Shown: positions 1 to 6,957 of the stretch, one piece after another | Numbering within the stretch: position 1 is the stretch's first letter | Layout: every line of letters begins with the position of its first letter | Assembly (NCBI GenBank): GCA_034664085.1 | Contig: JAXDII010000008.1 | Coordinates: 25,758 to 89,757, forward strand | Origin: JACVRW01 sp034664085 | Lineage (GTDB): Bacteria; Actinomycetota; Thermoleophilia; Solirubrobacterales; Thermoleophilaceae | DNA length: 64,000 bases | Direction: 5' to 3' | The notes under the pieces: generated by a model | Seen by the model: the letters and a program-made list of their open reading frames with translations, nothing else | Database searches by the model: none | What the model was told of the DNA's origin: nothing | Translations under genes and position numbers: made by a program

Positions 1-117
1 GTGGACATGGGCGAGCGGATGGGGTGGGTCCACGAGTTCCGCGACGGGAAGCTCTCCCGGATGCTCTTCTACGGCGATCCGGCCGAGGCGCTCGAGGAGG
101 TGGGGCTGGGCGAGTAG
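1..117 (+). CDS. C-terminal end of an NTF2-like/SnoaL-like protein (partial)
   Basis: Only the last 38 codons are present, read in frame from base 1 to TAG at 115-117. The residues WVHEFRDGKLSRMLFYGDPAEA followed by LEEVGLGE have the look of the final strand and helix of small SnoaL/NTF2-like proteins, where a HEFRDGK-type strand precedes a YGDPAEAL tail. The 5' end lies outside the window, so length and start are unknown. Its last 49 bases overlap the convergent gene on the minus strand. The function cannot be deduced; the family includes isomerases, hydrolases and many uncharacterised proteins. The fold assignment rests on a short tail and is only moderately secure. Confidence 0.55.
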   Translation: MDMGERMGWVHEFRDGKLSRMLFYGDPAEALEEVGLGE

Positions 118-1805
118 CCCGGGGCGCGGGTGGCATCGAGCAGCTGGTGCACCTGCTCGATGACGACGGATCCCTCGCCGACCGCCGAGGCCACGCGCTT
201 GGTCGAGCCCTCGCGGGCGTCGCCCACCGCGAAGACGCCGGGCAGGCTCGTCTCGAGCATCAGCGGCGCCCGCTCCAGCGGCCAGCTGTCGGCCGGCAGG
301 TCCGACCCGGTCAGCAGGTAGCCCCAGCTGTCGCGGCGGATCTCCGGGGGCAGCCAGGATGTGTGGGGCGCCGCGCCGATGAGCAGGAAGAGCGCGGCGG
401 CGGGCACGGTCTCGGCGCGCCCGGAGACCGAGTCGCGCAGCGTGATGGTCTCGAGGACGCCGTCGCCGGAGCCGCCCATGACCTCGGTGTGGGGGCGCAC
501 CTCGACGTTGCCGGCGGTCTCGATCTGGTCGATCAGGTAGCTGGACATCGTCTCGGCCAGCGAGGCACGCCGCACCACCAGCGTGACGCGGCCGGCGTAG
601 CGGCTGAGGTGCAGGGCGGCCTGCCCGGCGGAGTTGCCCCCGCCCACCACGTAGACGTCCTGGCCGGCGTGTGCGCGGGCCTCCGAGACCGAGGCGCCGT
701 AGAAGACGCCCCTGCCGACCAGCGCCTCCAGCTCGGGGATGTCGAGGCGGCGGTATGAGATGCCGGTGGCAAGCACGACGGCCGGAGCGCTGGCCTCGCT
801 CCCGTCGGACAGCCCGAGCGCGTGGCGGTCGCCGTCGTGGCGCAGCCCCGTCACCGCGCGCGCGTGGATGAAGCGCGTGCCGAAGACCCAGGCCTGCTGG
901 AAGGCCCGCTGGGCGAGCTCGGCGCCGCTCACGCCGCGCGCGAAGCCGAGGTAGTTGCGGATCAGCGAGCTGGAGCCGGCCTGGCCGCCGATCGACTCCC
1001 GCTCCACGACCAGCGTGTCCAGGCCCTCCGATGAGGCGTACACCGCCGCGGCGAGCCCGGCGGGGCCGGCGCCGACGACCGCCAGGTCGAACTGGGAGCG
1101 CCCCTCGAGCGACGTGCTCACGCCGTACGCGTCGGCCAGCTCCGCGTTGCTCGGACTCACCAGGACTCCGCCGCCCACCAGCACGACCACGGGCTCGCGC
1201 GTCCCCTCCTGGCCGGCCTCCGCGAGGATCCGCCTTCCCTCGGGCGAGTCGGTCTCGTGGATCACGTGCGGCACGCCGTTGCGGGCCAGCAGGTCGCGCA
1301 GCTGGTGCGAGCGCGAGGACCGGCGCTCGCAGACGAGGGCGATCTCCTGGGGCGACGCCGAGCTGGCGCGCTCCCATTCGTGCAGGAACTCGGTGACCGT
1401 GCGATGGAACAGCTCGTCCGCGCGCCGCCACGGCTTCAGGACGTAGTAGTCCATGCGGCCGCGCGCCATCGCGCGCAGCATCGCGTCGGCGGTCTCCCGG
1501 TCCCCCCAGGCGCCGAAGTTCACGAGCAGGGCGCGCTTCGCATCGGGGAACAGCGGCTTGACCCGCGCGAGCAGCTCTTCGCCGGTCAGGTCCGGCATCC
1601 ACTGGTCGGCCATCACGAGCGCCACGGGGTGGCCCTTGGCGCGCCATCGCTCGAGCTTCGCCAGCGCCTCCAGCGCCGACCCTTCGCAGGTCACGCGGTA
1701 GTCGCTGCCGTACCGGCGCTCCAGCTCCTCGCGGATCCGGGCGCGCACGTCGCTCTCGTCCTCGACGACCAGCATGACCGGGCGGACGGGGCGCTGCGAC
1801 GGCAC
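69..1805 (-). CDS. Fused response regulator receiver / thioredoxin reductase-like FAD oxidoreductase
   Basis: The product is 578 aa. Residues ~10-130 form a receiver domain with the acidic pair E15-D16, a phosphoacceptor Asp at D67 (context ADQWMPD) and a conserved Lys in VLKPW. From ~235 to ~555 it is a thioredoxin-reductase-type flavoprotein, with the FAD motif VVGAGPAGLAAA near 240, the NADPH motif VVGGGNSAGQAA near 383 and a terminal FAVGDAREGSTKR FAD motif. The redox CxxC that thioredoxin reductases carry just before the NADPH loop is absent (FYGASVSEA here), so thioredoxin is unlikely to be the substrate. Comparable receiver-reductase fusions are known in actinobacteria, with unclear function. 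The start is GTG at 1805; an internal ATG at codon 11 (MLVVEDE) is a reasonable alternative. Phosphorylation may gate electron flow, which is inference. Confidence 0.85.
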   Translation of the reverse strand: MPSQRPVRPVMLVVEDESDVRARIREELERRYGSDYRVTCEGSALEALAKLERWRAKGHPVALVMADQWMPDLTGEELLARVKPLFPDAKRALLVNFGAWGDRETADAMLRAMARGRMDYYVLKPWRRADELFHRTVTEFLHEWERASSASPQEIALVCERRSSRSHQLRDLLARNGVPHVIHETDSPEGRRILAEAGQEGTREPVVVLVGGGVLVSPSNAELADAYGVSTSLEGRSQFDLAVVGAGPAGLAAAVYASSEGLDTLVVERESIGGQAGSSSLIRNYLGFARGVSGAELAQRAFQQAWVFGTRFIHARAVTGLRHDGDRHALGLSDGSEASAPAVVLATGISYRRLDIPELEALVGRGVFYGASVSEARAHAGQDVYVVGGGNSAGQAALHLSRYAGRVTLVVRRASLAETMSSYLIDQIETAGNVEVRPHTEVMGGSGDGVLETITLRDSVSGRAETVPAAALFLLIGAAPHTSWLPPEIRRDSWGYLLTGSDLPADSWPLERAPLMLETSLPGVFAVGDAREGSTKRVASAVGEGSVVIEQVHQLLDATRAPGYSPSPTSSSASAGSP

Positions 1806-1839
1806 GCAGCGAGCCTACCCGGCCCGGCGCAGCCGCCGA

Positions 1840-2304
1840 TCAGCTGCCGAGCGTGATGCGGAAGCGCGTCGCGTTGCGCTCCTCGATCACCGCCACCGTC
1901 CCGCTCGCGCCGGCGTACGCGCCGGATCCGCCGACGACGACCAGCTGGTCGGCGCGGCCCGGGGCGTCGAGGACCCCGGTGGCGACGATGTGCCCGGAGG
2001 CCAGCACGAACGTCGCGGAGCCCTGGGCATGCGTGCCGGTCGTCTGCACGAAGACGGCGTGCGCGCGGCCAGCCGGGCGGCCCGTCGCGTCGCGCAGCCG
2101 GGAGCTGACCGTGAAGAGGTCGCCGGCGGACTCGCGCCGCCGCGGCGGCGCGTCGACGAAGGACGACTTGCTCTGCCGGTCCGGCGCCACCAGCTCGAGC
2201 GTCGGCACGGGGTCCTGGGCGCTGCCGGTCCCCGTCCCGGCGACCGCGTAGGTCAGGGCGGCCGCGGCGGTGGCGAGGGGGATGAGGCGCTTGCGTGCTT
2301 GCAT
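1840..2304 (-). CDS. Secreted allene-oxide-cyclase/dirigent-barrel-like protein
   Basis: The product is 154 aa. An N-terminal signal peptide (MQARKRLIPLATAAAALTYA) ends around GTGSAQD. The body has alternating beta-strand segments and a Gly-rich VVGGSGAYAGASGTVAV stretch followed by a final RFRITL strand. This is the pattern of AOC-barrel-like proteins, in which GGTGxYxGAxG precedes the last strands. The ATG start is supported by a strong AGGAGG six bases upstream. Enzymatic activity cannot be assigned; bacterial members are mostly secreted proteins of unknown role. It is probably monocistronic, with the two-component system divergent upstream. Confidence 0.7.
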   Translation of the reverse strand: MQARKRLIPLATAAAALTYAVAGTGTGSAQDPVPTLELVAPDRQSKSSFVDAPPRRRESAGDLFTVSSRLRDATGRPAGRAHAVFVQTTGTHAQGSATFVLASGHIVATGVLDAPGRADQLVVVGGSGAYAGASGTVAVIEERNATRFRITLGS

Positions 2305-2454
2305 GGGTTCCTCCTGAGTCGGGTGTAGCGATCGTCCGCCGCCGCGGGGCCGGCAGCGTCCGCCGGGGGCCGCGATCGCGTCCGCCTCAGGTCTGATCCC
2401 GGATGCGACCTTAGGCGGAAGCGGCGCGCCGGGGGGCTGGGCTAGTGTCGATCC

Positions 2455-4311
2455 ATGCCGAGGCCGCAGGTCAACCGCGCCGAGGTCCTGCTCGCCGTGG
2501 CGTGCGGCGCTTGGGCCGCGGTGTTCTTCGCGCCCGAGGGGGCGGCGGCGCTCGCGGTCGCGCCGGTGCTCGGCCTCGCGGTGCTTCCGCTGCGTCGCCG
2601 CCCAGAGCTGTCCGGCCTGGCCGTTGCCGCCGCGATCGGGCTGGCGGCCGCCGCCGGGGTGCCCGAGGAGAACGCGGGGACGCTCGCCGGTGGACTGACC
2701 GCCGTGTACGGACTCGGCCGCTATGCCGGCCGGCGCGGGCTCGGCGTGGTCGCCGCGATGGCTGTGGCGCTTGTCGTCCCCGAGGGCTTCGCGCTGCCTG
2801 ACGTGCTGTTCGTGGCCGTCGTGCTTGCAGCGACATGGGCCTGCGGGCGGCTCGTGCGGCGGCGCACCGGGAGTGCTCGGCGCGCGGCCGCCCGGGCCGC
2901 CGAGCTCGCCGCGCAGGATCCCGAGGACCTCGCGGCCGGCGTCGTGGCCGAGGAACGCGCCCGCCTAGCCGGCGCGGCTCTGGCGGTCGTCCGCGGCGCC
3001 GTTGAGACGATGCGCCGTGACGCGCTCGCTGCCGAGCAAGCGCTCGACCCGCGCGCGCTGGCAGCGGTGCAGGAGGGCGGCCGCGCTGCGGTGGCGGACC
3101 TGCGGCGGCTGCTCGGCCTGCTGCGGGCCGAGGAGCAGCCCGACGTCGGAGCGCCGGCGGCGCCGGTGCCGTCGCGTCGCCTGCCGCCGCGCGCCGACGT
3201 GGCCACGGCCGCAGGGCTGGCGGCTGTAGCCGTGGCAGAGACCATGGCCTGGGGGCCGTCGACGCCGGCCGCTTCGCTTGCCCTCACGCTACTGCTGGTG
3301 GGTTGCGTCGCCCTGCGCCGCTGGGACGCGCCGCTCGCCTGCGCGCTCGCCATGGCCCCTTCGGCGCTGGCCGCCGCGTTGGACGAGCCGCTCGTCTACG
3401 GCTTTGGCATCGCCGCCACGCTCGCTTTGCTGGCCTGGTCGGCGGGCACGGACGGCCGGCCGCGCGCGCTGGCCGCCGTAGCGGTGCTGGCCGGCGTCAC
3501 CGTCGCGGTGGCCCGGGCGGACGACCCCGGCAACGAGGGCATCCTGCTCGTCACGTTCGCGCTGCCCGCCGTCGCCGGTCACCTGTGGGCCGTGCGCGGC
3601 CGCGAGGTCGACGCATCCGAGGCGACGGCGGCCGGACTGCGCGCGGCCCAGGAGGAGGCGGCGGAGCGCGCCGTCCGCGGCGAGCGGCTTCGACTGGCGC
3701 GCGAGCTGCACGACGTCGCGAGCCACGCGGTCGGCGTGATGGTGCTGCAGGCGGGCGCCGCGCTGGCCCTGCGCGGGCGCGATGATGCCGCGGCCCGCGC
3801 CGCGCTGGGGGCCGTCCAGCGTGCCGGCTCGGAGGCCGTCGCAGAGCTCGATGTGCTGTTCGGCGTACTGGACGCCGGCGCTGTCGGGCCGCCCGGCCTC
3901 GCGACGCCGGCCGCGGATCTGGATCTAGGCCCTGCGCTGAGGGCGCTGGTCGACCGCATCCGCGGGGCCGGGCTGGACGTCACCCTCGCGATGCCCGAGG
4001 GCCTGACGGTCGAGCCGGAGACCGCCGCCACGGCCCTGCGCGTCGTCCAGGAAGCGCTCACCAATGCCGTGCGCCACGCGCCCGGCAGCCGCGTGGCGGT
4101 CGGGCTGGAGCTGGCGCCGGGTCAGCTTGCGGTGGCCGTGCAGGACGACGGCCCCGGCGCGGGCACGCACGAGCCGGGCTTCGGCCTGGCCGGCCTGGCC
4201 GAGCGCGTGCGAGCTGCAGGCGGTGAGCTGTCGGCGGGCCCACGCGCGGGCGGCGGCTTCGCCGTGACCGCGCGCCTGCCCGCCCCCGTGCGGACCGAGG
4301 CGCCGGCGTGA
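2455..4311 (+). CDS. NarL-type sensor histidine kinase with an extra degenerate HisKA_3 segment
   Basis: The product is 618 aa. Several hydrophobic helices occupy residues ~8-140. Residues ~160-235 resemble a HisKA_3 dimerisation domain (VAEERARLAG... then DLRRLLGLLRAEE) but lack the phosphoaccepting His. A second membrane block follows (~255-390), then an intact HisKA_3 with RLARELHDVASHAVGV and His at residue 419, and a HATPase_c with N-box EALTNAVRHAPG and DDGPGAG/GFGLAGLAERV at the end. The protein is therefore an apparent tandem duplication whose first catalytic core has decayed. It overlaps the downstream response regulator by GTGA, so the two form one operon. A TAGTGT hexamer at 2443-2448 could be a -10 box for a near-leaderless mRNA. 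The signal sensed is unknown. Confidence 0.9.
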   Translation: MPRPQVNRAEVLLAVACGAWAAVFFAPEGAAALAVAPVLGLAVLPLRRRPELSGLAVAAAIGLAAAAGVPEENAGTLAGGLTAVYGLGRYAGRRGLGVVAAMAVALVVPEGFALPDVLFVAVVLAATWACGRLVRRRTGSARRAAARAAELAAQDPEDLAAGVVAEERARLAGAALAVVRGAVETMRRDALAAEQALDPRALAAVQEGGRAAVADLRRLLGLLRAEEQPDVGAPAAPVPSRRLPPRADVATAAGLAAVAVAETMAWGPSTPAASLALTLLLVGCVALRRWDAPLACALAMAPSALAAALDEPLVYGFGIAATLALLAWSAGTDGRPRALAAVAVLAGVTVAVARADDPGNEGILLVTFALPAVAGHLWAVRGREVDASEATAAGLRAAQEEAAERAVRGERLRLARELHDVASHAVGVMVLQAGAALALRGRDDAAARAALGAVQRAGSEAVAELDVLFGVLDAGAVGPPGLATPAADLDLGPALRALVDRIRGAGLDVTLAMPEGLTVEPETAATALRVVQEALTNAVRHAPGSRVAVGLELAPGQLAVAVQDDGPGAGTHEPGFGLAGLAERVRAAGGELSAGPRAGGGFAVTARLPAPVRTEAPA

Positions 4312-4964
4312 TCAAGGTGGTGCTGGCCGACGACCAGGATCTGATTCGCGGGGGGTTGCGCGCCATCCTCGACGCGGAGGAGGACATCGAGGTTGTTGCC
4401 GAGGCCTCCAATGGCGCCGCGGCGGCCCGAGCGGCCGCCGACCACGCTGCCGACGTCGTCCTGATGGACGTCCAGATGCCCGGCAGCGACGGGCTCGACG
4501 GCACGCGCCGGGTGCTGCAGGCGCGGCCGGAGTGCCGCGTGCTCGTGCTCACCATGTTCGACCTGGACGAGTACGTCTTCGGGGCATTGCGGGCGGGGGC
4601 GAGTGGCTTCCTGCTCAAGACCACGCCGCCGGACGAGCTGGCCGACGGCGTGCGGGCCTGCCATTCGGGCGACCTGCTGTTCGCGCCGGAGGTGACTCGG
4701 CGGCTGGTGGAGGCCTATGTGCGCCGGCCCCCGGCCCCGGCAGGCGTCCCCGAGGAGCTGGCGGAGCTGACCCAGCGGGAGCTCGAGGTCCTGCGGGCCA
4801 TCGCCCGGGGCCTGTCGAACGCTGAGATCGCCGCCGAGTTGTTCCTCAGCGAGGCGACCGTCAAGACGCACGTGACCCGCATCCTCTTGAAGCTCGGTCT
4901 GCGCGACCGGGTGCAGGCCGTCGTGGCGGCTTACGAATGTGGCCTGGCGGTGCAGAAACGGTGA
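4308..4964 (+). CDS. LuxR/NarL-family response regulator
   Basis: The product is 218 aa. The receiver domain covers residues 1-120, with D8-D9, phosphoacceptor D54 in VVLMDVQMPG and Lys in LLKTTPPDEL. The LuxR-type helix-turn-helix covers ~150-215 (LTQRELEVLRAIARGLSNAEIA, then SEATVKTHVTRILLKL). The GTG start overlaps the kinase stop codon, so the cognate kinase is the upstream gene. The domain order and length are canonical. Targets are unknown; the closest downstream promoter (5044-5072) belongs to the secreted hydrolase, but nothing in the sequence proves that it is regulated by this pair. Confidence 0.93.
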   Translation: MIKVVLADDQDLIRGGLRAILDAEEDIEVVAEASNGAAAARAAADHAADVVLMDVQMPGSDGLDGTRRVLQARPECRVLVLTMFDLDEYVFGALRAGASGFLLKTTPPDELADGVRACHSGDLLFAPEVTRRLVEAYVRRPPAPAGVPEELAELTQRELEVLRAIARGLSNAEIAAELFLSEATVKTHVTRILLKLGLRDRVQAVVAAYECGLAVQKR

Positions 4965-5028
4965 TTCCGCGCGGCGCTTCTGCCGATTTGCAGGCATAAC
5001 CGAGCAGTCTTTTTGCGAGCACTCCGCA

Positions 5029-5072
5029 ACTTCTGCGTGTCCGTTGACAGAAGTCCGTCCGAGGGCTAGTTT
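5029..5072 (+). promoter_or_regulatory. Strong promoter with overlapping inverted repeat, for the secreted hydrolase
   Basis: TTGACA (5044-5049), a 17-base spacer and TAGTTT (5067-5072) form a near-consensus housekeeping promoter 46 bases before the start codon. A perfect inverted repeat ACTTCTG-N12-CAGAAGT (5029-5035 and 5048-5054) overlaps the -35 box, which is a good position for a repressor. The binding protein is unknown. Confidence 0.65.
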
Positions 5073-5077
5073 CCGCC

Positions 5078-5099
5078 CGCCCAGCAATGGGGCTGGGCG
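5078..5099 (+). other. 5'-leader stem-loop
   Basis: CGCCCAGC and GCTGGGCG pair as an 8-bp stem around a 6-base loop, lying right at the expected transcript start and just before the GGAGGAG ribosome binding site. It may protect the mRNA 5' end. No aptamer is recognised. Confidence 0.45.
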
Positions 5100-5117
5100 A
5101 GACCGGAGGAGAGTCCC

Positions 5118-6692
5118 ATGGCAGATCGCAAAGCGATCGGACGGCGGCGGCGCACCGTGTACTGCGTGCTCGCTGCAGGGGCGGTAGCCGTGCTCGTCGG
5201 AGCCCCCGCGGGAGCCGGCGAGCGGCACAAGGCGCGGTCCGGGCACGCCGGCTCGGCGGACGCCACGCCGATCCCCAAGGCGAAGGGTCCGATCCCGACC
5301 AGCCGAGCTTCACGCATCTTCACGATCGGCGGCACCGACCTCGCCGCGCGCGGCTACGCCCTCGAGGAGTACTTCGTGAGCGGCAAGGCCAACGTCTACT
5401 ACTGGGGCGCCGACGGCAAGGCGAAGACGCCCCGCGTGCGCACCCCGAACGCGCCGTACACCACGCGCATGGTGGTCCGGCGGCCCAAGAAGGCGCAGAA
5501 GTTCAGCGGCACCGTCTGGGTCGAGCTGAACAACCCGTCGCGTGCCTACGACGCCGAGATCCAGTGGCCGGCCGCGCGCGAGAAGTTCATGCGCGACGGC
5601 GACGTCCACATCGGATTGACGGTGAAGCCGATCTCGATCGCGGCGCTGAAGCGCTTCGACGCGGAGCGATACGGGCCCCTCTCGATGGACAACCCGCTGC
5701 CCCCCGCCGACCAGGCGTGCGGCAGCCTCCCCGGCGATGCCGGCTACAGCGAGAACACCTCCAAGCTGTTCGAGAACGGCCTGGCGTGGGACATCGTGAG
5801 CCAGGTCGGCGCGCTGATGCGCTCCGGCGGCCCACTGAAGGGCTTCCGTGTGCGCAACGTGTTCGCGACGGGCGAGTCGCAGACCGCCTTCTACCTGAAC
5901 ACCTACGTCAACAACTTCGCGTCCGAGGCGAAGCTTTCCAACGGCAAGCCGGTATACGACGGGTTCGTCTCGGTCTCCGGCGCGGGCAGGCCGAACCCGA
6001 TCAATCAGTGCGTCCCCGCCACCGGCGTCGGCGACCCGCGCAGCGGGCTGCCGGCGAAGCACGAGCCGTTCATGCGGGTGGACTCGCAGTCGGAGCCGTT
6101 TGCGCTGGGCGGCTTTCAGTGGCGGCGGGAGGACAGCGATGACCCGAAGGCGGGCTACCGGCTCTACGAGATCGCCGGCGCCTCGCACGGATGGGGTGAA
6201 CTCGCCAACCAGGACGTGCCGCAGGCCGACGTGAAGGCCTCCGGCGCGGTGCCGCTGCTCTACAACGAGTGCATCGAGCCGCGCTGGAACAGCCTGCCGC
6301 GGCAGTACATCGAGCCGGCGTTCTACGCCAACATGGAGCGCTGGGTGAAGTACGGCAGGCGGCCGCCGCACGCCGACCCGCTCCAGACGACGGCGGACGG
6401 CACCGGGTTCGTCAAGGACGAGTTCGGAAACGCGCTCGGCGGCGTGCGCAACCCGTACGTCGACGTTCCGATCGCGACCTACAACGAGACGGCCAGCGGC
6501 GGCGCGTTCTGCCGGGTCCTGGGGCACCAGGTCGACTTCGGCAGCGGCCAGCTGCAGTCGCTCTACGTGACGCGCCAGAACTACGTGGCCAAGGTGATCG
6601 AGGCGACCGCCAGCATGAGGCGGGCCCGCTTCGTCGAGCCGGAGGACGCGAAGGAGATCGTCACGGAGGCGCGCTACACGCGGGTCCCGTAG
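5118..6692 (+). CDS. Secreted alpha/beta-hydrolase domain protein
   Basis: The product is 524 aa. A basic N-terminus and hydrophobic stretch (CVLAAGAVAVLVGAPAGAG) give a signal peptide. The mature part matches the large 'alpha/beta hydrolase domain' family: WVELNNPSRAYDAEIQW, a nucleophile elbow FATGESQTAFYLNTY near 250, and a late catalytic-His motif AGASHGWGE near 355. The ATG start has a GGAGGAG site eight bases upstream and its own promoter. The protein is presumably an exported esterase or amidase; the substrate is unknown. A strong hairpin follows the stop codon, so the gene is probably monocistronic. Confidence 0.8.
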   Translation: MADRKAIGRRRRTVYCVLAAGAVAVLVGAPAGAGERHKARSGHAGSADATPIPKAKGPIPTSRASRIFTIGGTDLAARGYALEEYFVSGKANVYYWGADGKAKTPRVRTPNAPYTTRMVVRRPKKAQKFSGTVWVELNNPSRAYDAEIQWPAAREKFMRDGDVHIGLTVKPISIAALKRFDAERYGPLSMDNPLPPADQACGSLPGDAGYSENTSKLFENGLAWDIVSQVGALMRSGGPLKGFRVRNVFATGESQTAFYLNTYVNNFASEAKLSNGKPVYDGFVSVSGAGRPNPINQCVPATGVGDPRSGLPAKHEPFMRVDSQSEPFALGGFQWRREDSDDPKAGYRLYEIAGASHGWGELANQDVPQADVKASGAVPLLYNECIEPRWNSLPRQYIEPAFYANMERWVKYGRRPPHADPLQTTADGTGFVKDEFGNALGGVRNPYVDVPIATYNETASGGAFCRVLGHQVDFGSGQLQSLYVTRQNYVAKVIEATASMRRARFVEPEDAKEIVTEARYTRVP

Positions 6693-6710
6693 CCGGCCCT
6701 GTCGCGGCAC

Positions 6711-6736
6711 GGGGGGTCCCCGCCTGGGGACCCCCC
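6711..6736 (+). terminator. Strong hairpin terminator
   Basis: GGGGGGTCCCC-GCCT-GGGGACCCCCC is a perfect 11-bp stem with a 4-base loop, 19 bases after the hydrolase stop codon. There is no U-tract, as is common in high-GC actinobacteria. The symmetry means it could act on both strands and would also end transcription of the small minus-strand ORF. Confidence 0.75.
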
Positions 6737-6744
6737 GCCGCCGC

Positions 6745-6930
6745 TCAGGAAGTCCGCTTGGCGACGAGGCGGTAGCCGAAGCGGCCCCTGCCGCGCGGCT
6801 TGCGGCAGCGCACCTGGAACGAGCCGGCGCTTCGCCTCGCGACGTAGACCTGGTAAGGCTGTCCCCGCGGGCGCGCGAGCACCCCCGGGATGCCGCTTTT
6901 CGAGTACGGTTGCGTAGTACGCAAGTCCAT
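6745..6930 (-). CDS. Doubtful small basic protein or gene remnant
   Basis: This is a 61-aa open frame with a very basic product (about a quarter Arg/Lys) ending in GRFGYRLVAKRTS. Its codons show the high third-position GC of real genes from ~6745 to ~6880, which is why I keep it. I recognise no family, and the first codons overlap operator-like palindromes. It could be a genuine small protein, or the 3' end of a decayed gene whose upstream part has been lost. The terminator at 6711-6736 lies just beyond its stop. Confidence 0.3.
   Translation of the reverse strand: MDLRTTQPYSKSGIPGVLARPRGQPYQVYVARRSAGSFQVRCRKPRGRGRFGYRLVAKRTS
6910..6924. promoter_or_regulatory. Perfect palindrome upstream of the aminotransferase gene
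   Basis: TTGCGTA-G-TACGCAA is a perfect 7+1+7 inverted repeat, 34 bases before the TTG start of the aminotransferase gene and six bases from the second operator-like palindrome. It is a plausible operator for an unidentified regulator. Confidence 0.5.
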
Positions 6931-6946
6931 TGCCGTATCGCGGAAA
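6930..6946. promoter_or_regulatory. Putative IclR-type operator before the aminotransferase gene
   Basis: TTGCCGT-ATC-GCGGAAA matches 12 of 14 arm positions of the perfect palindrome TTTCCGC-CAT-GCGGAAA found over the start codon of the nearby IclR gene (8876-8892). It lies immediately upstream of the coding region and overlaps the likely ribosome binding site, so binding there would repress the aminotransferase gene. Confidence 0.55.
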
Positions 6947-6957
6947 GCAAAGGTCCA

